Assembly: GCA_025667525.1 (NCBI GenBank) | Contig: CM046877.1 | Span: forward strand, 293,318,364-293,382,363 | DNA length: 64,000 nucleotides | Source of the DNA: Glebionis coronaria | Lineage: Eukaryota; Streptophyta; Magnoliopsida; Asterales; Asteraceae | Reading direction: 5' to 3' | Shown: positions 11,421-22,502 of the stretch, piece by piece | Numbering within the stretch: position 1 is the first letter of the stretch | How the letters are laid out: every line of letters starts with the position of its first letter | Notes under the pieces: generated by a model | The model's input: the letters and a program-made list of their open reading frames with translations, nothing else | The model's database searches: none | What the model was told of the DNA's origin: nothing | Program-made: the position numbers and the translations under genes

Positions 11421-13660
11421 TCCTTTATACCAGTTGCTTTTTGGGCCTTGTTTATCATGTAAGCCCCACCAAAAATTGACCATACCATGATATCCCTAAA
11501 TGTTCACATTTTGAGGGGATCGAGTCGAGCTCATGACTCGTTAATCAAAAACGAGGTGCCTCGTGGGGGAGATCCCATGCTTATCTTTTATGCTCACTAT
11601 TCACTAATAAGGGGACTTGTACCCTTTCAACTCGTTGTCTCGTGGTTGTTTGTGATTGTGTTATCTAGATCATCATCATTATCTACGATTGAAGACTCTC
11701 GTGTTCGTTTACATGAGCCTCCATCGTTCGTTTGAAGAAGTTTTTCACGAATCCATGACATATCCTTTATTGTTCTAACAATTATCTTTTAGCATAATTA
11801 ATAAACGGCTTTAGATATATTGTTGATCACCCTTTCCATGCTAGATCCTAAGCATTCGACTCTTCGTCTCTAGTATGGGGGTGCTCCACCTTTAGACTCG
11901 AAACATTGAGGACAATGTTTACTTTTAGTATGGGGGGGTGAATAGGTACTTGCTTTGCTACGCCCTCAGGCTTTCCAATTTTTTGTTTTGTTTTGCTAAT
12001 AAGGCTAAGAATGGCCAAATTTTAAAAATTTTCTTAGTTTTCATAAGTGTTTTTAAGACACGAATGTATATTTTCCGATGGGTAGAATAAGAGTTAATTT
12101 TTGACTTGATGGGCATTTGGAGCCATTTACATTCCTTAACCCGCTCAATTCAAGTTTTGCTAGACTTTTATATAGGGAGCTTTAAAACGCGAAAGTCTTA
12201 GTTCATTCAGGTTAAGAGCAAGAACTTTTCGCAAGTTCCTATAATTGATTCTAGAAAGTCACTTATCAAGGGAACTTTAAAATGCATTCTCTAAACTTGA
12301 AAAAGTCCAAGAAAGTGCAAGATCCTATAGGTGGCTTGAAAACCCAAAACTTTGATTTGATATAGTCTTAATGAAAGCTAATCCAAATTTGGCTTAATTT
12401 TTACTTGCATGGCTAAGTATTCACGAGTCTCTTTAATTAGAGGTCTTTATATAGTGAAGAACGAGAAATGATAGAGTTAGACAAGTGATCATGCTAAACG
12501 TAGAACATGAAAGTGTTCTTTCAAAAACTCATATGTTTTTAATTGTGGCTTTTTCTTCCCATAAGATCAATGCATTAGGAATAAATCATAATTGCAATAA
12601 GTAAGGTCGTACGATTTGAAAGGTTACTTAGCCTTTAGCGCAAGATCGTTTAAAAGTTGCTCGGGGTTGAATAAAGTTCATAGCCAAGGCATAACTTATT
12701 GAAGCGGGACGCGAAGATTGGTGATCATCCAAAAAGGCCCTAACAAGGCATGAGGAGCCCTATTTTTTGCTAAAGATCCAAGATGATGTGAAGTATCATT
12801 ATTCCTAAATCAATAAGAAGGATCGAGACACACGACGAGAAGCAATTACTCCCCTAAAGAATGGAGAAAGTCTATCCAAAAAGACCCTAACAAGGTATGA
12901 GGATAAATATATCCAAGTCCGAAAAGGAGGCAGATCGTTGTATATCAAAATCCAAAGTAAAGATTGAAGAAAAATGATGAAGTCGTGGTCCTATATGAAG
13001 AATCTCTCAAAAACGTCAAGTGAAGAAATTCCAAATATATGAAGAGAAGACCATAATTTCAAGAACGTCTTCCCAAGATTTGAAGTATGAAGTATATGCC
13101 AAATATCGGTCCGAGAAAGGTCTCAAATCGTGAAACGAGTTATGCCAAGATATGAACTTAAGGAGATACACGAGAAGCCGTTTTAAAAGATTTTGTCCTT
13201 CGGCTAACTATAGATCAAATCGTGCTACTATGCTTTCGGACTAAAAACTACTCAAAAAAGTCAATATGAATCACTTGTGATCCATGACAAATAGATAAAA
13301 AAATGCTAGTAACCCATTTCCTTTTATAATAACTAGGATTGCGGGGAGAAAAAGTATTACACAATTTGGACGTATGAGTAGTGTTAGCATTGTGACTTGT
13401 ACCAACAATGATCTTGTTTTTGCACTTAGCATGGAATGTATGACAATCAAGGATGACGAAGTTTACTCTAAGGGACATTAACTTGTTTCTATTCTTTGAC
13501 CCTAAAAGTCACTTTTTGTGATGAAAATCATACATTATGTCTTTACACATCATCGTAGTATGTTGTAAGTCTTTTACTCTTCAATAAAGGTTAATAAATT
13601 TGAACTTTGGTGATGCTTAGATACTTTATTCTAGCATTGCGTGAGGGCACGGCAATGGCT
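11421..13660 (+). other. Element B 3' noncoding zone
   Basis: About 2.2 kb lie between the ORF and the polypurine tract, and from 11511 on they align almost base for base with F 58982-61134. The zone contains the Athila/Tat-style phrase ATTGAGGACAATG at about 11907, two extra polypurine-like TAGTATGGGGG runs, and a 28-bp direct repeat (AAAAAGRCCCTAACAAGG and neighbours) near 12730 and 12872. A small ORF at 11487-11735 is discussed under rejected items. Athila relatives often hold an env-like ORF here; I see none that is convincing. Confidence 0.75.
11871..11938 (+). other. Two internal polypurine-tract-like runs in B
   Basis: TAGTATGGGGG occurs at about 11871 and, with seven Gs, near 11925, surrounding the conserved GAGGACAATG phrase. 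The functional tract beside the 3' LTR at 13661 has the same TAGTATGGGGG core. F keeps both extra copies near 59341 and 59397. Confidence 0.65.
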
Positions 13661-13673
13661 TAGTATGGGGGAG
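13661..13673 (+). other. Element B polypurine tract
   Basis: TAGTATGGGGGAG abuts the 3' LTR start. The identical tract abuts the F 3' LTR at 61135-61147. Confidence 0.88.
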
Positions 13674-16600
13674 TGATGAGATGGCATTTATACATGATCT
13701 CATCGTTCTTTTCGAGCTTTAAATGCACAAAAATGTCATAAAATACCATATATATGCTTGTGTTTGTGTACTTGTGTATTTTAGGTATGGATATCGTGAA
13801 AAAGACAAAAGATCACAAGTTACAAGGAAAAACGGACATGAGAAACAAAGCCGTACAAAGAACCGGGCCCTAATCATGGAAATTCTCAACAAAATACCTT
13901 GAAGATTTGAAGACAAACAAGATTGATCCTCATTTATGGAAGAAATGACACTTAAAACCCTTGTATATTCATAATTACAAGTTTGGTCCCTTAAGTTTGT
14001 CAAAATTACACAAAAGGTCCTTCAACTTTGAAGAAATGGCAAGATTAGTCCCTCAACAAATCCAAACTGCCAATAATGGTCCCTCATGAAGATTAAGATA
14101 CATTGAAGACCTTTGAAGATCAACAATGTCCAAAATCAGCCCTTGCAATATTCAAAAATGTCAAAAAGAACCCTTGAAACACTTTTTGTAAAGTTTGTGC
14201 CAAAAATGACAAAAGGTGAAACGTTGATACATGTAAAATGGGCGCTGATAGAAGTTTGCATCCAAGTGACAAAAGAAAGGAAGGACAAGGGCTGAATGTG
14301 TGAATACTGAAACATTTAAACACACAAACACGCGCCAAACAACTCCACTCCACCAAAAACGGATCAAAAGGACAACTATTCACCTTTACAGCCCAGATTT
14401 TACACCAACTTAAACAAAGGGTAAAATGAAATTACCCAGGCACACGTTTGATTCACACATGCAGGAACCTATCCCACACACAAAACCCTCATCTCCACTC
14501 ACTATGGACCCCACCCCAATACCCTTTCCACCAATCAGCAAGCAACTTAGCCTCCAAGTCATGTGACGTGTCAAGATCAACAGCTGAGAGCCTTTGCTTG
14601 ATCACAAAGCTAAAATGAACGTGTAGGATCATTTTGGACAGCTCAACAACAACAAACGTACTCAAGGACTTAGGGCATTTAGGGAATTTCACATCTAGGG
14701 TTTATGAACAGTGTAACCTTGGCATTTGCCTATAAAAAGACTCCTCAACATGTGAGAGAGCTTTTGTTCCAGATTTTAGCTTTTAATCTTTGTAATTCCT
14801 TTTTATGAAATAAAGTTTGAATTTCTTAAAATTTTGAGTTTAATCTGTTATTTATAAAAGTTTGGTGTTGGAGAAGCTAAAATGTGAGTTCCATTATCAT
14901 TGTTTGAAGGTTTTTGAGGCAAGGTTTTAAGTGATAAAGCTTGTGCATCAAAAATCAGAAGTTGGCATATTATTTTGATCTCACTTTGTGGTTTGTTCAT
15001 CTTAGCAGTTTGGAAGCTGGTACTTGTTTTGCTAGTACCTCAGCTCAAACAATCCAGGGCCTGGATGTAGGTCTTGGAGGTTTGCACCTTCTTCCCTTTT
15101 CATTTTCTCTCTAAGTTTCTGAAAATTTTGTGATTTTTGTGGATTATTGCTTGAATCTGTGTTATTGTGGATGTTTATTGTTGATTTGGTTTGTTTTGAT
15201 GTTTATAAGGTGTTATTGATCTGATTTGTGGGTTGAATCTTAATGATCCTTTGAAAATTTTGTGAAAATAAGTTTTAAAAGGGTGTTTGGGATTACTGCA
15301 TAAGTTGGATTTGTGGTTTGATAAGTGCTTGTGTGTTGTATGCAAGTATTGGAATCTGTTATTTGGGAGCATTTGTGCATCTGTTTGCAGGTTTTGTGGT
15401 CTTAAACACATTGATTCATAGATTGGCTATAAAATCTTCATAACTTGGTAAAATTGGCTAAGATTTTGAGGACACCTAGATCTAAGCTTAGGTTAAGGGT
15501 AACAAGTGCTAAATCATAGCTAATTACACCAGGGTAGAGGGATTTGAGGCTTGAAATTGGATCAAGTGTCAAGTATATCAGCAAATTTGTTTCTGCATAT
15601 GTTCTTTGTTCATCAGTAACTTTTTATGCTTTGATCTTGCTATTTACTTTGATTCAGTGTTTTATTCTTGTTGCATTGTGATTTCTAGTTTGAGGATTGT
15701 TGTTTTGTTGCTTGGATCTTATTTGTTTGCTGCTTGTGAGGATATTTGGCTATTTGGATTGCTTTGATCATAGCTTATAAGCCCACTGGCTTATTGGCTT
15801 ATTTGTGCCAAAACACATCAAGTTTACCCAACTGGTAAGCCTTGATTCACAAGGTTTGCACTCAAACCTTGACCAGCAGGGTGAAAAACAAGTCCTTACA
15901 CTTCATTAAGTCTGTCAACGCCCACTTTGTTCCTGTCAGCGTTTGATTTCAACTTATCAGCGTTTGACTTTTGGTCAAACTTGGTTTTCAGCTTATTTGA
16001 ATCTGTTTTGCTTATTGGTACATGCAACAACTTAGTCTTTGTAATAGAACTCATTTTTCTCAGCTTAATATCAAGTCTGGAAGTTTACAAGTCTTTTGGT
16101 TAAGCTTTTGCTAGGAAACTAGCTTATTTGGCTTTTTCAGCCAGCTTATCTGTTCTTACAGCTTATTCTACTTGGCTTTTTGTGATTTTCTGGATTGATT
16201 ATTCTTATTTAAGCTATTTGTGAGCTTTTGCGACAAACTAGAGCTTCTGAGGTGCATTATTTCTCAAACCCGACTATTTTGTCGTTTTGTGGATTTTTGC
16301 TTTTTTTATTTTCTTGCTTATTGAGTGTGCTTATTGAAAATTTCTTTTGACAGATCTCTTAAGCATCCAAAAAGAGGGTTGTGTGTCAAATTAGAGCTTA
16401 TGGCATTAGCTTTTGGCTTAATGGGCTGAAAAGCCCAATAAGAATAAGCTTTGTGTTCAATAAGCTGTGATAAGCACATTTTCAGCTTTTGGGCCTTTAG
16501 AGTTTTGTTCTTAGAATTAAATTTTAAGTTAGATAGGGCTTTTCCAAGTCAATTGGGCCAAGTTTGACTTTTTGGGCCCAAAAGCCCATTTAGGTTGACT

Positions 16601-17450
16601 ATTTTTGGATTTGGCCCATTTGAGGGCCCATTAGGGGTATTTTGGTCTTTTCACTTTGATTTTCTGTTTATTTAGGTTAAAATAAACTAGTTTGCAAGTT
16701 TTTAGAATTTTTTATAATTTTTGGATTTTTAATATTATTTTATATTATTTTATTATTATTTTTAAAATTTCACTTTTTCAAACTTTTTACATTTTTCTTA
16801 GGTTAAATACATTAAAATAAGAATTTAGAAACTTTTAGAATAATTTTATCACTTATAGATTAATTTTTATAATTATTTTAAGTTTTAATAGTTTTTAATT
16901 CATTTTAAATAGTTTTTATTAGTTTTAAAATTTCTAAAAATAGTTTTTAATCTTTTTAGGTCATTTTAGAGGTTTATCAATTGAAAATTCTTTATTTGGG
17001 CTTTTTGATAATTTATTTGATTTTTAGGGCTTTAATTAGCATTTAAAAAATTGAATATTTAATTATTTAAAAGGTTTGAAAAAGTTTTGATAATTGGTAA
17101 ACTCTTATTTTATTATTTTTGATTTTTTTGGTGAATTTTTGGTAATTTTTAGAATTTATTTTATTTTTGGTGATTTTTTTAGGTTCTACGTCTTAACTTT
17201 CTAATAGTGATTTTTAGTTAATTTTTATTTTTTTTCGACTTCGTCATTTTCTCTTCTAATTCCCTTCTAAACCAATCATTAATTACAAACTTTTGGCAAG
17301 TTTTTCACACACATATACCTCCTTGGGAAACGAACTTACACACCATTAAGGGTCGTTAGTGTTGATTTTTCCTAAAATCATCACTCGATACTTTCCGCTC
17401 ATTTACGCTCTTTTGTTTTCCTAAACAAGAGTTATAAAATAAATACATCA
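13674..17450 (+). repeat. Element B 3' LTR
   Basis: This is the near-identical partner of 3568-7345, about 99.2% by hand count, with its TATA box at 14731 and the three 21-bp-spaced motifs at 15913-15962. It is followed by the ggctt duplication at 17451-17455. Confidence 0.96.
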
Positions 17451-18605
17451 GGCTTTTATGATCAGTGAATAATGTACACTTCGTACCATACAGATAATGT
17501 CTCCAAAGTCGCAGAGCAAAAACCACAGCGCCCAATTCCAAGTCATGGGTAGTGTAGTTCTCCTCATTCTTCCTTAATTGTCTAGAGGCATATGCGATCA
17601 CCTTTTCACGTTGCATGAGAACAGCACCGTATCCTAGAAGAGATGCATCGCAATAAACAACAAAGTCTTCACTTCCTTCAGGTAACGATAAAATCGGCGC
17701 ACTACAGAGTTTCATCTTCAGGGTTTGGAAAGCTTCTTCTTCATCATCGCCCCACACATACGGTTTATTCTTCTGAGTTAGCTTAGTTAATGGTTTCGAT
17801 ATCAAAGAGAATCCTTCAATAAACCTTCGGTAATAACCAGCCAAACCTAGAAATTGTCGTACTTCAGTTGGAGTAGTCGGAGCACTCCAATTCTTGATAG
17901 CTTCGATCTTTGCAGGATCAACATGTACCCCACTTTTATCAATCACATGTCCGAGAAATTGTACAGAATTAAGCCAAAAATCACACTTTGAGAATTTAGC
18001 GTACAACTTTTCGTTCTTTAACAAGTTCAAGATAATCCTTAAGTGTTCGGCATGCTCTTCATTGCTCTTGGAGTAGATTAGAATATCATCTATGAAAACG
18101 ATCACGAATTTATCAAGATACGGCTTACAAATGCGATTCATTAAGTCCATGAAAACAGCAGGTGCATTAGTCAAACCAAAAGGCATAACCAGAAACTCAT
18201 AATGACCATAACGAGTTCTAAACGCCGTAATAGGAATATCTTCCTCACGTATGCGAAGTTGATGGTAACCAGAACGAAGATCAATCTTGGAGAAAACACG
18301 AGAACCTTGAAGTTGATCAAATAAATCATCAATTCTTGGAAGCGGATAACGATTCTTGATCGTTAGCTTATTCAGCTCTCGGTAATCGATACACATACGA
18401 AACGAACCATCTTTCTTCTTAACGAATAAGACAGGAGCTCCCCAAGGTGACGAACTCGGTCGTATAAAACCTTTATCAGATAGCTCTTGCAATTGCACAG
18501 ATAACTCCTTCAGCTCGGATGGGGCTAAACGTATGGCGCACGAGCCACGGGTGCATCACCAGAAACTAGGTCAATTTGGAATTCTACTTGCCTGGGAGGA
18601 GGAAG
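17451..18605 (-). pseudogene. Element A reverse transcriptase and start of RNase H
   Basis: Read from 18605 down. The RT domain runs from the [15 protein letters not shown] start through [11 protein letters not shown] and the catalytic [10 protein letters not shown] (the two Asp codons at 18085-18090) to the GHVI and LAGYYRRFI motifs. RNase H begins at [15 protein letters not shown], includes the [11 protein letters not shown] stretch, and is cut by B after the TDHKS motif. The frame is intact from 18498 to 17456. Upstream of it, the stretch linking protease to RT has a stop at about 18604 and a one-base loss near 18530. The RT would copy element RNA into cDNA in cytoplasmic particles; this copy is inactive. 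Confidence 0.93.
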
Positions 18606-20423
18606 TCACGGCAAATCTTCCGGAAACACTTCAGGAAAGTCACGGATAACAGGTACATCTTCAGCACGTTTCTCCTTCGATTCCTTCTCCACTACTTTAG
18701 CTAGGAATAACTCACAACCTCTTACGATATACTTACGAGCCTTAATGCACGAAACGATTTTTAGTCGTGAATTACGTTGATCTCCTTCGATAACCATGGT
18801 CTTGTCATCTAAGGGAATCCTAACTTTCTTTTCTACACACAAGATAGACGCGTTATACTTGGATAGCCAATCCATTCCGATAACAAAATCAAAACTTCCC
18901 AATTCAACAATCATCAAGTCTATCTTAAAAATACGGTTCAGAAGATTAAGAGAACATCCTAGGAGCGCACGATTGGTACTCACTAATTTACCATCAGCTA
19001 GTTCTACCTCATAACTCGCGTCTAATTCGACCGGTTTGATATCAATTAAGGTACTAAAACTTGTAGACACAAAGCTTTTGTCTGCACCAGAATCAAATAA
19101 AGCTGTACCATAACGGTTGTTCAGTAAAAACGTACCAGTGACAACTTTCGGGTTTTGCTTCGCTTCGGCTTGACCCAACTGATAAGCTTTTCCCTGGTTA
19201 TCTCCACCACGTGCAGTCTTTGGAGGTTGAGGGCATTGGTTTCTCATGTGACCTTTGCCTTGGCAGTTAAAACACGTCACTCCCTTCTTTCCTGGTCCCC
19301 AACAGTCTTCAGTCTTGTGACCTAACTTGTTGCACTTCCCACACTTAGCACACTCACCAGTATGAGACTTCTTGCAGCGTTGACATCTGGTTCCCTTGTC
19401 AGCAGTTGCAGCTTCAGTCATCGCATTAGCGTTACCTCTCCTTCGGTTTTGATTCCTGTTGTGATATTTACGGTTGTCACCACGATCATCACCATCATAT
19501 TCAGCTCTCCTTTTGTTGCCTTTAGAAACACCATCAGCCTTGTCTTGGATGATTTGACCCATTAGTTGGTAGGCCATACGAACAGCTTCATCAATATTGG
19601 CAGGTTTAGATGAGGTCACATCACCACGGATGTTGGTAGGTAAGCCTCGAATATACTGCTCTACCTTCAAGTATTCTGGGTTAACTTTGTTTGGACAAAG
19701 TAGAGCAAGTTCATGGAATCTGTTTGTGTATCCATCGATGTCAGTACCCTTCAGTCTCAGCTGATATAGTTCCTGTTCTAACCTCTGAATAACACTCCTT
19801 GGACAGAATTCCTCAGTCATCCACCTTCTTACTTCAACCCATGGTGTAGCATAAGGAGCATCCATACCCATTGACGCCATTCTTCCATTCCACCAGGTTA
19901 ATGCTCGCCCTTGAAGAGTAGCAGAGGCAAACATCACTTTATCTCCTTCCTCACTTCCACTAAATCGAAACACGGATTCCAATTTCTCAAACCATTGCAT
20001 TAACCCAACAGCACCTTCAGTACCCTTAAAAGTTGGAGGTTTGCATTTCATGAATGAGGTATAATTACACTTCTTGCTTTCAGGAATCACTGGTCTATCA
20101 GCATCACCAGTTCCAGCACCAGCATTGCCAGCTCCAGTATTACCTGCTCCAGTAGTACCAGCTCCAGTAGTGTCAGTTCCAGTAGTACCAGCTCCAGTAG
20201 TGCCAGTTCCAGTGTTACCAGCTCCAGTAGTGCCAGTTCTAGTATCGCCAGCTCCACCAGATCCACCAGCTCCACCAGATCCACCGGCTCCACCAGATCC
20301 ACCAGCTCCACCAGATCCACCGGCTCCACTATTCAAATTTGCCATAAATGCATTCATAGATATCTGAAATTGATCAGCTACGATAGCACGTAACTAAGTC
20401 TCAGTCAACTATTTTGGCGGCAT
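18606..20423 (-). pseudogene. Element A Gag and aspartic protease
   Basis: The ancestral start is most likely the ATG at 20421-20423 (MPPK). Two early in-frame stops, at 20409-20411 and 20394-20396, leave an open frame from the ATG at 20357 (583 aa). A Gly/Ala/Thr-rich minisatellite tract comes first. The Gag core follows (LMQWFEKLESVF, LTWWNGRM, EEFCPRS, GLPTNIRG). Then comes a basic stretch and a cysteine region with two CX2CX4HX4C knuckles (CGKCNKLGHKTEDC and CFNCQGKGHMRNQC) preceded by a variant CX2CX3HX3C. The protease has ALFDSGADKSFV as active site and ends at FVIGMDWLSKY. A stop near 18604 closes the frame just before the RT linker. Chromovirus Gag packages the RNA; this copy would at best make a truncated Gag-protease. 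Confidence 0.92.
20100..20335 (-). repeat. Coding minisatellite in the Gag N terminus of A
   Basis: Two adjoining arrays are visible. An 18-bp unit (GGAGGS, about four copies, roughly 20257-20332) lies next to a 15-bp unit (TTGAG/TTGTG-type pentapeptides, roughly 20105-20250). Unit lengths are multiples of three, so copy-number change keeps the frame. Confidence 0.85.
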
Positions 20424-20848
20424 GATCCTGTTACACAATTCACATCCAAATGAGTATTCATTTAACGCTTGTGATAACAAAACATGAATAACACAGAATA
20501 AGAATAGATAGATGAAAAGAAACAAGAAGGGATGATAGAACGAAGAATAGAATTTAGACAAGGAACGAAGATTCACGAGGAATGAGTCAAAAGACAGGGA
20601 TTTCTATTGTGACAATCAGCGTCGTTTGTAAATCACGTATTAGTATTATAATAATCAAATAATTAACATTTATAAATAAATGTAATTTCATTATGCTTTA
20701 AGCATAATTAATAATTAAATATTTATAACATATATATACTTTTCTTGTTCTCGTCCATTGGCAACTCGGAGGTTTCGCTTGCAGATGTTATAGTCAAAAG
20801 ATTTCAAAATTTTATTTTTGGAAAATCTTTTTGTTCTCTATAACTTGA
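20424..20848 (-). other. Element A leader
   Basis: This is an AT-rich untranslated leader of about 425 bp between the primer site and the ancestral gag start. I see no ORF or clear motif in it. Confidence 0.7.
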
Positions 20849-20860
20849 GCTCTGATGCCA
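20849..20860 (-). other. Element A primer binding site (iMet-tRNA type)
   Basis: The minus strand reads TGGCATCAGAGC three bases inside the LTR end. It differs by one base from TGGTATCAGAGC, the common initiator-Met-tRNA site of plant chromoviruses and copia elements. Confidence 0.85.
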
Positions 20861-20863
20861 ATC

Positions 20864-22122
20864 TGTAACACCCCCAATTTCGTGTCATAGAAGCGGAAGG
20901 GTCATTGGGTGTTACTGTCATGGTTCAACCTTAATATCATAGAAAACGCCTAAAAATGAGTCATTTTAACAAAACATACATCCATTCACTTGTTTAAAGT
21001 TAAAATAGTTCACACACGGTCCGAAATAGTTTTAAAGTTTACACAACCAACCAAATAATAATAGTTTCTTAGAATGGACATAGTTTAGAAAAGCGGGCCA
21101 AAACATTTTTAGTTAAGCAAGTTGTGTGAAACCGCCTTCCTTGAGTGCCTTCTTCATGGACCTGAGATAAAACATGCTATAAAGTCAACAAAAATGTTGA
21201 GTGAATCTATAGAGGTTAAATTAAATAAACGAACACAAGTATTCTGAATAAACCTTCCGTGGTTGACAATCATGTGGATCAGACATAATTATCGTTGTTA
21301 TTTCATAAGTTTCGTGAAATTGAACGTTAACATATATTATTTCAGCCCAACACACCTAGCCAAGTGCGTATATTTCTCTTATACAATTGCATCCGATGTT
21401 TCATTACTAGTGCATCACAACACCACACGATAGCTAGTCGCGACCGGACTGGGTGTCACCCCGATAGATCTATCCATAGTATTAGCGTTCCTTTCGATTA
21501 ACAATTCACGATTCATGGGTCTTTTCAGGCTAAACAAACTTGTATAACAACTATCATCTAAGCATACAATCGGGCCTTTGTGTTCAATTTTTAAAAGGAA
21601 GAGGGTTTACCACAACTTCTCGTTGTACCCTTCATTTACAATAAATGCTTTTCCAATAATAAGGGTTTCCACAAATTCTCGTTGTACCCCTTTTATTTTA
21701 ATAAAACAAGCATGTTATCCCCCTCGCGGGTTTTATAAAACAAGTAAACATGTTAAAGCGAGGCTATAGACTCACCTTGGTACGATAGTAGAAATGTTAC
21801 GATCGCCGACGATTTATGATGCCCGTTAAACCCGAAGACCGCAACCTACCAATTAAGGCGCGTTCGTTAATAAACGACTCAAGTATAAATAATACTTAAA
21901 TAATACGAAAGTCAAATTCAAATGACCATGAAAATCCCGAAAAATAATAAAAATATAAGTGTACTACTATACCCTTTTATTCAACACTTATTCATTTAAA
22001 AACTTACACCCTTGACATTGACCCGTCATAAGACGCCAAGTCAACGCAAGTCAAACCATCATTTTTACTTCCCTCGGACCAGTAGCTAAGTCATTTATAT
22101 AATGACTTAACACTTGAGTAAA
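20864..22122 (-). repeat. Element A 5' LTR, inner part
   Basis: This part starts on the plus strand with TGTAACACCCCC and continues until D interrupts it at 22123. The rest of the same LTR resumes at 33827. The whole LTR is about 2.89 kb. The last 240 bp match window positions 1-240. Confidence 0.93.
22118..22122. repeat. Target-site duplication of D, left copy (gtaaa)
   Basis: The left flank gtaaa and right flank gtaag (33827-33831) differ by one base. The uninterrupted LTR copy at 231-245 reads gagtaagtcacc, which identifies gtaag as the original target. Confidence 0.85.
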
Positions 22123-22490
22123 TGTTGTTCCCATTTAATCCATAACACAAGATTCTTAGAGAGAGAAAGAGGAGAAAAGTAGAGAGAGAGAGTAGAGAGA
22201 GAAGTGGAAGGTTTACACTAAAACTATGTGTTTTATGAAATGAACCAACACCCTCTTTCACATGTGAAAGAGGGTTATATACCCCACGAACCAATGGGCT
22301 TTCCATGGGCCGTGGGTTTGTGACTTGGGCCGGGCTTGGCTTAGTCTTGGGCTTACGCCCCTAACTTAGACAATATTAGCTTAAAGTCCAAGCCCGGTTT
22401 TCTTGACTAACCTATTACAATACAAGATCTTTTAACGAATAAGATGACCTATTACATTCTTGTTCGACTATATAAAATATAGGGCTAACA
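22123..22490 (-). repeat. Element D 3' LTR
   Basis: This copy is 368 bp and pairs with 33466-33826. It holds a GA-rich run (22158-22206), a 26-bp perfect palindrome (22250-22275) and, beside it, a minus-strand TATATAAC box at about 22274-22281. The partner copy lacks 7 bp near 33690. Confidence 0.93.
22250..22275. repeat. 26-bp perfect palindrome beside the TATA box, D 3' LTR
   Basis: The half-site ACCCTCTTTCACA is followed directly by its reverse complement, with CACATGTG in the centre. On the minus strand it lies immediately downstream of TATATA, that is between TATA box and expected transcript start. Confidence 0.93.
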
Positions 22491-22502
22491 ATCTCCCCCA
22501 AT
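22491..22502 (-). other. Element D polypurine tract
   Basis: The minus strand reads ATTGGGGGAGAT directly before the 3' LTR. Confidence 0.85.

Larger units (their letters stand above)
3568..17450 (+). mobile_element. Element B: non-autonomous Athila-type LTR retrotransposon
   Basis: This is a complete 13.9-kb element with 3.78-kb LTRs (TGATGAG...ACATCA), an Asp-tRNA-type primer site, one intact Gag-protease ORF, a long 3' noncoding zone and a polypurine tract, flanked by a perfect 5-bp duplication. It has no RT, RNase H or integrase in any frame. By eye the LTRs differ by about 29 substitutions and one 1-bp indel, roughly 0.8%, so insertion is recent on a plant scale. LTR ends, gag and 3' zone are close to element F, which does carry pol. 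B is therefore a Gag-encoding, pol-lacking partner of an F-like family. Confidence 0.95.

Noticed and set aside
11487..11735. Small ORF (82 codons; partner at 58982-59206) with a hydrophobic stretch, present in both B and F
   Set aside because: The four base differences I see between the two copies within the shared ORF all change the amino acid. This gives no sign of selection on a protein.
13248..13478. Minus-strand ORF conserved at 60735-60951
   Set aside because: It lies in the nearly identical 3' zone of B and F, so conservation follows from shared DNA. The C-terminal end is frameshifted between copies, and there is no family resemblance.
20074..20367. Proline/valine-rich plus-strand ORF
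   Set aside because: It is antisense translation of the Gag minisatellite of A.
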